Below, piece after piece: positions 12,401-24,400 of a stretch of 60,000 bases of DNA. Both the position numbers and the translations under genes were made by a program. Each line of letters opens with the position of its first letter. Within the stretch, counting starts at the first letter, position 1. Source of the DNA: Bolinopsis microptera (taxonomy: Eukaryota > Ctenophora > Tentaculata > Lobata > Bolinopsidae); NCBI RefSeq assembly GCF_026151205.1, contig NC_087076.1, positions 19,091,919 to 19,151,918 on the forward strand, given 5' to 3'. The notes under the pieces were generated by a model that was not told where the DNA came from, did not search any database, and saw only the letters and a list, made by a program, of their open reading frames with translations.

Positions 12401-15400
12401 CCTGAAGTGAGTAAAATATCAAATTACAGACTATTCATTTTGGTGTGATCGTTATTTTTGTTGTTATTGTAACATTTGAGTTTGTCAAGTGTCTTTAAAA
12501 GAGTAGGAATAATAAAGATGAGAATTAGTAGCTATTAATAGATATTACACTGTTACTGCATGGTACTCATACGATTTGAGATTTCAATAAAATCAAGGAA
12601 TAGTAAGGGGAAAAGTGGTCGATTTAAGGGTTCCGTTGGATTTGAATGTTCACAAGGATTTCTCAACGGAATATGGTAGTTAGGACCCCTACGAACATAA
12701 TTAGACTTGTCACCAATTTTGTATCTCACGGAAACACCTCTTTTTACCACTTTTTACCACCTTCTTACCACCTTTCTGGTTTGCCAAATATCTTTAGTTG
12801 TGAACGTCGTAGAAGGTTTCAAATTAATCGAGGATGTTCATCTCATCAAAGAGAAAACTTTTTACGTTGGATAATCAGCTAATTGGATAATTACCAATTA
12901 GCTAATTACCAAAAAAAGTGAAAATTTTTTATTGGCTCAAAATGATTGAAATCGTTTGAAACACGGAGAAATGTAGTTTTTAGAAAAACTTCAAAAATTG
13001 TTCACTTAAAAAATTTTTTCGAGAAGAAAGTTTGAAAATTTGAAAATATATTATTCCGCCAAAAATGATCGAATTGCATGAAACGTGGATAAAAATGCTT
13101 TGCAGAAAAAATTCGAAGATTTTTAGATTGGGGAATACTAAAATCATCAATATTTGAAGTTGGAGTTCAGTAAATCTCGACATATTTTATTAATTAGGAA
13201 TAGCTTAGCGGAAAGGGCTGAACCTGAAAAAGGTTAACCACACAATATTAGAGTTTCATAACTAATTACAATACAGCTTTATTAAATTCCACATAAAGAA
13301 ACAGCACAAAAGGACCATTTAAGATCGAACCGATTTTACCTGCTGTACTATCATTTTATTGATTTCAATGATCAAAACCTCTGTACCGTCAATCTTGCCA
13401 ATCTATACCGGGTATCTGAATGTACCGGACCTCTTATTTACCTCTATAATTAGACCCAGTTGTGCAAGAAATGCGATATCTCACAGGAGTTTCTTTTAGT
13501 TTTAACTGTGCACTTTTTGTCACTCTCGCAAGAGGCCCGGTATTATAGGGGGTCTTAGGAAGCGAGTGTAAATATACCTTCCATCATCCACTGTGGCTTT
13601 ATTGTATTGTGAATGCGCATGCCGCTTCGTTTGTTATGCCAGATACCTCAAATAACCCCCATATCTCATTGCCAGGGTCGGGTTAGAGCTGGAGATAGCA
13701 TCGAGAGGTTGCTAGAAATAGCTAGATTTAGAGTAAACTGGTGGTAGCTGGGTGGTGCTAGCATGGATGTAGCAGAACGTAGCTACACGGGGTTTCATTG
13801 GAGTTGGCTATTTTAATGGCCAAAGAGTGCCGGAACTAAAGTTACTTAAGATTGCAGTTCTAGTTGAGGGGCAGTGTAAACCACGGTGTAGTCAAGGACA
13901 CAGAGCTACAGTGCAGGAGTACTACAAAAGAACAGTGCAAGTGATATAGTCTGCAACAGTAAAACGCCGAAGGAGATAAGATTGTGGCTGCAGAGGAGGA
14001 GAGGAGCAGGAACCTGATTGTGTTTGAAAGAAGAGGAGGAAGGAGGGTTTCCTGCTCAGGTATTTTTGGAAGAGGTGGGGTGAGAACTTATACCCAAGCG
14101 ACAAGGGTGGGCTGGAAGCAACCAGGTACAGTTATCCGACCTATTAAGATCACCGTCCTGAGCTTAACAGCCTTTCATCAGAATCTGATGAAAACAGAGA
14201 GACTGACCCACCCTTTTTAGATACAACGAAACCCTTTATATAAATCGACTTTTCCGCATGAATTACTTCATGGTATCTTCTTATCAAGGCTACAGACCTT
14301 GCCGTACCGGATTTATTGATCGAAGTGAGTCTCTTTAGCCCTCTTCTTCTTTAGAGCTTTAGGTTAGTGATCAAACTCTTCGCTACTCGCTCTTCACTGG
14401 ATCTATCAGGACAGATTCACATCTTTTTATGTCTCAACCAGCCTTAGTTTTCCTGTTTTCATCATGTAGTACGTTCTGCTACCTCCATTTTAGCACCACC
14501 CAGCTTCCATCAGTTCACTCTAAGTCTAGCTTTGTCGGCGTTTTACTGTTGCAGACTGTATCACTTGCACTGTTCTTTTGCAGTACTCCTGCACTGTAGC
14601 TCTGTGTCCCTGACTCCACCGTGGTTTACACTGCCCCTCAACTGCAATCTTAAGTAACTTTAGTTCCGGCACTCTTTGGCCATTAAAATAGCCAACTCCA
14701 ATGAAACCCCGTGTAGCTACGTTCTGCTACATCCATGCTAGCACCACCCAGCTACCACCAGTTTACTCTAAATCTAGCTATTTCTAGCAACCTCTCGATG
14801 CTATCTCCAGCTCTATCCCGACCCTGGCAATGAGATATGGGGGTTATTTGAGGTATCTGGCATAACAAACGAAGCGGCATGCGCATTCACAATACAATAA
14901 AGCCACAGTGGATGATGGAAGGTATATTTACACTCGCTTCCTAAGACCCCCTATAATACCGGGCCTCTTGCGAGAGTGACAAAAAGTGCACAGTTAAAAC
15001 TAAAAGAAACTCCTGTGAGATATCGCATTTCTTGCACAACTGGGTCTAATTATAGAGGTAAACAGGAGGTCCCCGTCCAGTACATTCAGATACCCGGTAT
15101 AGATTGGCAAGATTGACGGTACAGAGAAGTTATGATCATTGAAATCAATAAAATGATAGTGCAGCCAGCAGCAGGTAAAATCGGTTCGATCTTAAATGGT
15201 CCTTTTGTGCTGTTTCTTTCTGTGGAATTTGATAAAGCTGTATTGTAATTAGGTATGAAACTCTAATATTGTGTGGTTAACCTTTTTCAGGTTCAGCCCT
15301 TTCCGCTAAGCTATTCCTAATTAATAAAATATGTCGAGATTTACTGAACTCCAAATATTGATGATTTTAGTATTCCCCAATCTAAAAATCTTCGAAGTTT

Positions 15401-18400
15401 TTCTGCAAAGCACTTTTATCCACGTTTCATGCAATTCGATCACTTTTGGCGGAATAATATATTTTCAAATTTTCAAACTTTTTTCTCGAAAAAAATTTTT
15501 AAGTGAACAATTTTTGAAGTTTTTCTAAAAACTACATTTCTCCGTGTTTCAAACGATTTGAATCATTTTGAGCCAATAAAAAATTTTCACTTTTTTTGGC
15601 AATTAGCTGATTATCCGACGTAAAAAGTTTTCTAACAAAAGTTTTTCTCTTTGATGAGATGAACATCCTCGATTAATTTGCAACCTTCTACGACGTTCAC
15701 AACTAAAGATATTTGGCAAACCAGAAAGGTGGTAAGAAGGTGGTAAAAAGTGGTAAAAAGAGGTGTTTCCGTGAGATACAAAATTGGTGACAAGTCTAAT
15801 TATGTTCGTAGGGGTCCTAACTACCATATTCCGTTGAGAAATCCTTGTGAACATTCAAATCCAACGGAATGCCACTTTTCCCCTTACTAGAAACTGGATT
15901 AACAAAATACTTATCGACAACACTATCACAAAGCTAACATGTTAGAGCTTCTACTAAAAAATTCAATCTTTATTGATTAAGTTAACTTCACTTACCCACA
16001 CTACGTAGCATTAACTGTTGTTCTCAGATTAACAGAGAGTTCTGGTTAATTATAAATATAATTATGGTCAAATAGAGTTATGCAGAAAACTGCGACGTTG
16101 CACGGAGTATTCTCTATTTGTTTCATAGAAATTTATGATATGAAATATTTTGAACCAACATCGAGAATAATAGCAGGCACTCTTTGTTATCTTTTGAATT
16201 GTTTATAATTAGTATGATTGTCAGTCATTACATAATATCTATCAACTTCTCGATTAATTCATGAATGAATTAATCTAAGAAATACTGCACTGGTCACGTT
16301 TTGGTCACGTTTTGGTCACGTTTTTAAAATTTAAAAACAGCTGGCCTCGTTAACAATTGCCCATTATTATTAACGAGACCAGATTGCTGTTTTGTTAATA
16401 ACTGAGTGAAAATAACTATGAAATAATTTAAGTATCTTACCACTATATCTGCATTTCTGACTTTGTGTCCATGTCCCGTTATTTTGGTTACAGGCCTCTG
16501 AAACGATGAATCTATTGAAATAATATAGCAAAGAAATTGAACTAATCATAACATTAAGTTGTAATTGAGACGTAGATTGTTGGTACCGTTCTATTAATTT
16601 CACTCTGCAATTTCAGTCCAGCCATAAGTCAAGTTCAGCCATAAGTCACATATATATATGTATTATGGTGAATATATAAGTCATATATATGTATGTGGGA
16701 TTCCAATTTGACTGAGAAAAGGAAATAAAATCAGAACTCTCCAGAAGAAAACTCACCTATGAGTTGTCTCACGCAGGTCACATTCACAGAGATCATGGTA
16801 GCCTGTCTATCAGTACCACGCTGCACTGTCCAACCCCCCGCCTTAGCGTAGCAGCCCTGCAGACTGGCGTCATAGTAGTCAGGATTCGGTCCGACGAACG
16901 TAACAGCAATACATTCAGGGAGCTGCAAGCAGTGGTCCACACACAGTTCTTCTGTTACCAGGGTTACTTTACTCAACCCTCCTGCTCCTCCTAGAAAGTC
17001 TGCGCCAGACGATCTGCACGTGGTGTAGTCTGCGATATTGTGTTCGGGTTAACTACTTGTTATGAAGGTTTTCTAATCTAACAAACAGGGTACAGACGTG
17101 TGAGGGAAAATCAGAAGGGGTAAAAGTTATGAAACTTTACTGATATTTCTTGGCTAGTAGGTACTAGGTTACATAGATGCTAATAACCTTCTATTCTGAA
17201 GTTCTCACAAGGTCATTTTGAAATGTTATGTTAAAATAAATATAAGGAAACTACATTCACCGTTGTTATATGCTGCAGTTTCAACCGCTGAACACATAAG
17301 AAAGCAAATCTGAACTAGAAGTGTCCACATCTGTGATTTTTGTCCCATCAACGATACTGTCATGCGACTGAAGCAGGTGAAGGTACCGAGTAAAATTAGC
17401 CAAATCTTCTGCAAGAGAAATAAGATTCGTTACCCTAAGCTGGACTGTTAAGAGCTACAAGGTTGGCTCATGACACGTGACCCTTTAGTGACCAATCGTA
17501 GCACAGGTGCTCCTAGGCAGCCAATGCTGTGACAAGACCTTGTTCAACACCTTCCTTTTCCAGCTCTTTAGGAGGTTGTTAAAGTTTTACGGCTTTAATT
17601 ACCTTAGCGTTAGCTAATGACTAAGTGTGCTGCATTTGCATAAATATTACATATGCAAAGTGGAGATTGCATCCGACGCTCAGTGCAACGCTCAGTGCAA
17701 CACTATCTGATCTGAGTGGAGGATGAGCCCGATCCATAATAACCTTATCTAAGATTGAGGGGACCTGGTTAACATATACTAATACTACAATTATAAAACA
17801 GTCTGCTCTACGCCATAATTCATAAATTCTGTCCCAGTCGTCTCATCCTCGATAAAATGACATGTGTGACAAGTGCAAAGTGCTACCCTAGCAAACCGCT
17901 CAGATGTCCAGGTGATTAGTTAGTGGTTGGCTAGTTCCTGCAGCCAAGGTAGTATGCAATCTGGTACGGAATTACACTTGGCTCTTCCTTACAAAGGGCC
18001 ATCCAGGCCTCTATACTCTATACCAAGGGTCCTAAGTTCTATCACTAAGACTTACTGTGGCTCATCTGAATATTACTAATGAGACTAACCAATTACTACT
18101 ACCATGTCGGAACTAAGTCCGATCTATGCCAGATATCCCCCTCCATATTACCATATATCCCTGTCCCGCATCAGGGTTCGCAGTTCCTCTTTAGAGTTTG
18201 TCCCAACTTCCTTCAGTAACATAGACAAGCAGCTTTGTCTTGGTCGGCCTTGCTGTGCTCTACCATGCACAGGTTCCCATAACTTCCCATAAGACTAAAT
18301 CATTGGCAAGTAACTCAGGATGTCTGATGCAGCGTCCCGCCATTTTTAATCTCCTGCTTCGTAACTTGCTTGAAGCCTTGATACTTGATAGGCTACCATA

Positions 18401-21400
18401 CAAAGTTACATTGCTGACATTGTCATTCCATGAGATACCCAGCACCATACGCAGCATCTTTGTGTATGTCCCGTCCAAACTTTTCTCTTGAGCCTTTGTC
18501 ACTGTCCAGGTTTCTGATCCGTAGAGCAGTACTGACTCACAAGCCGCTATGAACAATCTAATCTTAAGGTTCTTTGAGAGTTTGGATTTCCAATATCCTT
18601 CAGTCTATGTAGGGCACACATGCTTTTCCCTTTCTAACCCTTATCTCCCTATCTGTGCTCTCAATCCAGGAGCCTAAGTAGATGAAATCATCCACATTTT
18701 CTATGGCTTTCCCAGATCGACTTTGGAGGTCGCTAGATCGACCCTCCATATTCAATGTCATAACCTTGGTCTTGCCTTCGTTTATGTGTAGCACCACGCT
18801 CGCTGCCGCCGATTCTACTCGGAGCAGGAACTCGTTAGCCTTGTCCATGTCCTCAGATATAAGTGCTATAAGTGCTATATTCCAATAACCTGGATATATT
18901 CCTGATGGGGGGGTACCAATGGCATAAATGGCATAATGGAGAATTGGCCAAACAAAATTTCCATTTATGCCATGAAATTTCTATGCCATTTGATGAATTT
19001 TATGCCATTTGTCTCCATTCTATGCCATTAGAAATATGAAATTTTAAAACTTTGAACTGAGAATTTAATTTAACGAATTGTCTGCCCCCACTAGTACTGT
19101 CCACCTTTATCTCTATTTATTGTACTACAACATCTATTTTCACCCATTAAATGGATGGACAAGTGACCGGGCAGTATGGCATAGTACACGCTACACACCG
19201 TATAACAGAGAGGACAGTCGACTGAATGCTCCCAGTCAATCGGATATCCAAATTGACAGTGGAAAACTGTAACATTACCCACTCGATTAAAATATTATTT
19301 GTTAATGATGTGTACAGATGTATCGTGTCGGGACCGTGTTCATGTAGAATGTTTTGAAATTTAAACATTTTCACAAGATTGATTATGATCTGGGTTTCGA
19401 ATGGGTAGCCTCTTAAAAATAATATTCATTGATATCTCGATGAACCTGTATATTAGTATTACATAACAGTTCACCAAATGACCTGAAATACTTGCTTCCT
19501 ATTATACAAAATTATGATGACATAATGAATTGCTTAAATATCTTCATATTCACTGCTGCATGGCAACATAGCACTCCTTAATTAGTTTTCTATTATAACG
19601 TTAATCTAGTATAATCATTGTAGGATTTTGAACATCTCATAATTTGGGCTGTAGGACTGTAGAGCGGGGGACTGTATGGCGTACTTGGTCAAAAGTAGGA
19701 CCCTAGAGCGGAGTCAAATCGCCAGGGTAGGAATCTAGAGCGGAACCCCCTCACCTGAACCATACTATAAGGACCCTAGAGTGGAGTCAAATCGCCAGGA
19801 TAGGACTCTAGAGCGGAATTCCCTTACCGAAACCATACTATGAGGACTCTAGAGCGGTACCCACATGTAAATTTTGGAGCGGTTAGAAATTTGAGATCGG
19901 ACTGTAGAGTGGATTTGGTCGGAAGATTGAAATCAGATTAGATACAAATCGTGATTGATTATTATAATAGTGAGATTAGAATAATTCATGGAGTTGTTGA
20001 AGCAGAAAATTTTCCTAGATTATTTATATTATACATCATATCATATTGTAATTTTTAGATGCGTTAGACAATTGTTCGGTATAAACTCTTTCATTTGACT
20101 GAAATATCCTGATGCTTCTCTAAAATGCAAAAAGATTCTTTGATAAAGAGGTATAATTATGAACTGGTCGATATGATTTCGCTAGGCGAAATACCGACCA
20201 AGTGCGTGCACTCAAGCAGATCATTTAGGAATGAGGATCTCATGGAGTGACACTTTAGCACCTACTAAGGGTATCTCATGTTCAGTCTAATGACAGGGTA
20301 TGTTCCAGATCAGATCCCATCGCATAGCGGTTCGTGTTAGTGATTTCGATAGAGCAGTATAAATGTCACAGAGAATTTAGTTTAGTATATCACATTCGAT
20401 TCCTACTCCTCTTTACAACTATCTACAATATGCTGAGTAACAGTTATTTAGGGACTACCGGTGGGTGATGAATAATTGAGAATCCAACAGGATCTTGTTC
20501 TCTTCATTGTGCTGATTCCGGGAAGCATTCGTTTTACGCTCTAATCCTATTAAAAATCGAGATATCGGTCATTGAAAAATGAATAATTATAGGCCTGTCA
20601 ATGATTGCAGCCCAATTAAGAGCTGATCAGTTGCAGCTACTTGTGCCATATAAGGGATAACTGAAGTCACGTGACCGCCAATCCTATCACGTGACCTTGA
20701 TTCGTAAATCCTTGGTCACGTGATCACATTCGTAACGTGTCGAATGCTGACTAGGATATCTCGTGACGTCACCAGAGCTCAAGCTTCCTGACCAGGCCTT
20801 ATATGGAATAATATAGTGTATCACGTGTAATTGGATCCAATTAAGATGAGCTGCGCAATTATCGCAGCATCTCGATCTGGTATCACCTTTTGAAACCCAG
20901 CAGGCAGCTGGGCCAGAGATTTTAAAATAGAAGGATTTTTTGTTGATGAAAATCGAAGCGAAAATCATGTAACCCTATGTTTCCGAGGACGCCGAACACG
21001 ATAAAACTGGTTATAATTATCATACTCAAGGGCAAATTGCTCACGAAGAATTATGTAATTACAGAAAGTGTCATTTCCTTGTAGCCCACTGCTCCAATGG
21101 AATTGTTTAACTTGAAGATTTATGAAGAATTATGTAATTACTGAGAGTAGCAGAAAACTTTTAAGTGTGGCTCGAAAGCACAATAAGACCAAACATAAGT
21201 TTTTAGTGATTTTACCTGGGGAAAAACGTAAATCTAGATTTGCAGAAATCGGGGGTTTAAACCAAAGATGATGCACAACTCTAAAACAACTCTGGCCAGA
21301 GATTTGGGTCTGGGTATTATATAGGCGAGGGCATTGCATGCAGGAGAGGGACAAATCTTAATATGCTAAACTAATGGTAAGCGCCCATTAAAATAGGATA

Positions 21401-24400
21401 AACTATGCTCATCCACATGGGACTCAGTGTCTTAAAGTTGACCGTTTAGAACTGATTTACTCTGCCAACATGAAGATTTTTCCGAAAGGGGTTAGTTTCG
21501 GGTCCGCGGCTGGCATGCAGGAGAGGGACAAATCTTAATATGCTAAACTAATGGTAAGCGCCCATTAAAATAGGATAAACTATGCTCATCCACATGGGAC
21601 TCAGTTCTAAACGTTGACCGTTTAGAACTGATTTACTCTGCCAACATGAAGATTTTTCCGAAAGGGGTTAGTTTCGGGTCCGCGGCTGGCATGCAGGAGA
21701 GGGACAAATCTTAATATGCTATTCTAATGATAAGCGCCCATTAAAATAGGATAAACTATGTCCCTGAACTATGTCACTGAGTCCCGATATGCTCATCCAC
21801 ATGGGACTCATTGTCTAAACGGTCAACGATAGAACTGATATACTACTACTATATGGACACCACCACACTGGCACCTTTCTTCGCTATTCGACAAGTTGGA
21901 TTTGAAGCCCAACACCAGTACGACAACTCCACTACGTGCCTCAGTTTCGAAGCACCGCCGTACGCTGTGTACCAGAAGGGACAGTGGTTCATCCTAAACA
22001 CGCCCCGAGAGTGCCCGACTTTCAGACGAGCTATGACGTGCCACGAATTACAGTACAATTTCCACGAATGCCTCAGTTCGACTGGATCGGTGTCGCACAT
22101 AATATGCAAACCTCGGAAGTGCACCAGAGAGTCCTACATCTCCACTCCCATGGGACTCTTACTGCGCACGAAAGAAAAGAACGTACAACTCGCCTCCCAG
22201 AAATCAGCAGCGACAGGTGAACACCATCCACACCGACAAACCACGTCCGAGGTCTCGGCAATCGACATGCCGACCTACCAAATAGTGTTCGTAGAATGGA
22301 CTCACCGTTAGTTTCTCCATTATATAATTATAATATAGTTAAAGTGAAACTCCTAACTTTACAGTATAACCCCCTAGTTACAGTATAACCCCCTAGTTAC
22401 AGTATAACCCCCTAGTTACAGTATAACCCCTAGTTACAGTAAAACCCCTAGTTACAGTATAACCCCTAGTTACAGTATAACCCCCTAGTTACAGTACAAC
22501 CCCTAGTTATTATTAAAGACCTAATTCGATGTGTAGAAATATAATCTTAATCCAACATTCCTAACTGACCCTCAACATTCCACCTATCAGGTAGAGGACC
22601 TGCCTTGCAGACTAAACATCCCGGGCGTAGTCCCCAGTTACAGAGATGCAGTAGTGGGCCCCCACACATCCTGAGTTATTACTTGACTCTTTCTGAGAAG
22701 GCCGTCTTCATCCGGGGACCAACAGCTGAGATGGGTACGGGAGAACGGACTGAAGAAGGACTACGAATAAGGAATTAACGACCCCCTTACCAATTCCTGG
22801 ACTTCAGGTCCTGTTCGAGTGTGGATACGTAGACTTATGCACTATGCAGCTTGCCTTTCTCCCAGTGGACGATGTTCTCCCTTCTTTCGTGGAGCTCCTA
22901 GATCTTAAATACCCTCCCACCTTGGCCTCGACGACTTCCTGAACTACTTCATGACGAATTGGGTACAGGGAGTTTCCACCGCTCGTAGCACCAAACCTGC
23001 CCGCTTTCCTCCGCAATCCTGGAACCTCGTCGACCGGACTACCTGCAACTTCAACTACGCAGAGGCCTTTAACAGAAAGTTTGCATCAATGTTGGGACAC
23101 TCTTACTCAACTATCTGGACCTTTCTTCAAGCCGTCTACATAGAACAGTCCACTACATATAATGAGATGATGCTCAAGGAGACTTACGGGGATGCTCCTC
23201 CTGCAAAACGAGCCCGTCAGCGTACCAAGGACAGCCGACTGGCACATTTAGTAAAAGTCTACGACAATCATGACATTGTCTCACTCTCCCACCTTGACAT
23301 GTTGAGGAACGTGATGGTCGAGGAACTGAGTGAACTATTTGAAGATATTTGATTCGCAGTATTAATGTATAATAAGTTGTATCAATTCTATCATCATTAT
23401 GTGACGACTATTATTAATCATTGATTAAAAAACATAGCTCAATCTTCAAAACTAACTTTACTCTCAAATTTCTAACCGCTCTAAAGTTTGCATGTGGGTA
23501 CCGCTCTAGTCATAGTATGGGTCCGTTAGTTCCACTCTAGAGTCCTACCCTGGCGATTTGACACCGCTCTAGGGTCCTACTTTTGAATTTGCTTTTCTTG
23601 AATAGTCAAATGTTTGATATAATACATTTCTATTTTCTTTATTTGTCATATGAATCTTTAAAGATCATTCCAAGCGTTATAAAGCATGAAACATGTCTCT
23701 TATTCAAGTACTAATAATATTTGCGAATTTAAAGTCATCCTAAAGGTCAAATATGAAGACCTAAATTCATGGCATAAATTGGCATAAATGGAGAATTGGC
23801 CAAACAAAATTTCCATTTATGCCATGAAATTTCTATGCCATTTGATGAATTTTATGCCATTTGTCTCCATTCTATGCCATTGGTACCCCCCTTCCTGATA
23901 ACTCGTTAGAATTCCTGATAATTCAAATGCGTCAACCAAAGAAAGAAAATTATCCTAAAAGTTTGGATAAATCAAGAAGTTTCATGCTTAACTTAGATAA
24001 AAACTTGCTTTCACTCTAATACAAATACACAACTAATTAAGTAATCACTAACTAACCAATGTTTTTCAGGTAACGTGGACCACAGATCTAATGCCCATGG
24101 TATCAAACTCCTGCAGTTCCTTGCTCATCATTGATGCTGTGTCAGTACACTACTTATTTCCCTGGACAGTGGACATTAACACTGTAGAAACTTAAGATTT
24201 ATGATAGAAAGCCAATAAAACCATATAAATATCGCATGCTCCGAATTAAACATAGTTTGTATATTTTATCATTATTATCATTTTTATTGGAAATAACTTC
24301 TCCTTTCAGGTCTGAGGAAGGAATGTTGAAGTGCCTGGTGGAGGTGGATGAGTTGTTGTTTGTTGTGACACTCAGCTCTCAGCATACCACTGTGCCTTGC

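Larger units (their letters stand above)
18907..23891 (+). mobile_element. MULE-like DNA transposon with 8-bp target duplication
   Basis: A 4985-bp element is flanked by the 8-bp direct repeat TTCCTGAT (18899-18906 and 23892-23899). Its outermost bases are inverted (GGGGGGTACCAATGGCATA on the left, its complement on the right). Each end also contains a ~120-bp unit in direct orientation (18917-19027 and 23771-23885). Further inside is a pair of inverted arrays (19690-19895, 23463-23585). The internal coding relic resembles animal MULE transposases. An 8-bp duplication suits MULE or hAT families. Confidence 0.72.
10729..24069 (+). other. Giant intron 4 of NUP133 hosting nested genes and transposons
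   Basis: Exon 4 ends in ACCGCA|gtgagt and exon 5 begins tttttcag|GTAACG, both in phase 0. The join is continuous with the family alignment, with perhaps 25 residues fewer than in human. The intervening 13.3 kb contains the lectin-like fragment, the foldback element, the antisense PAN gene, a LINE relic and the MULE-like element, each listed separately. All other introns in the gene are under about 1.2 kb. Stretches 10730-11200, 12170-12600 and 17420-18150 show no gene I can support. Confidence 0.7.

Noticed and set aside
12646-15854. Matching short ORFs in both foldback arms (MFTRISQRNMVV.., MSRFTELQ..)
   Set aside because: They are identical because the arms are inverted copies. They have no family motifs and are under 90 codons.
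21849-22261. Antisense and shifted open frames over the MULE relic
   Set aside because: GC-richer coding relic gives shadow frames. Only the plus frame leading toward the recognisable C-terminal part is kept.
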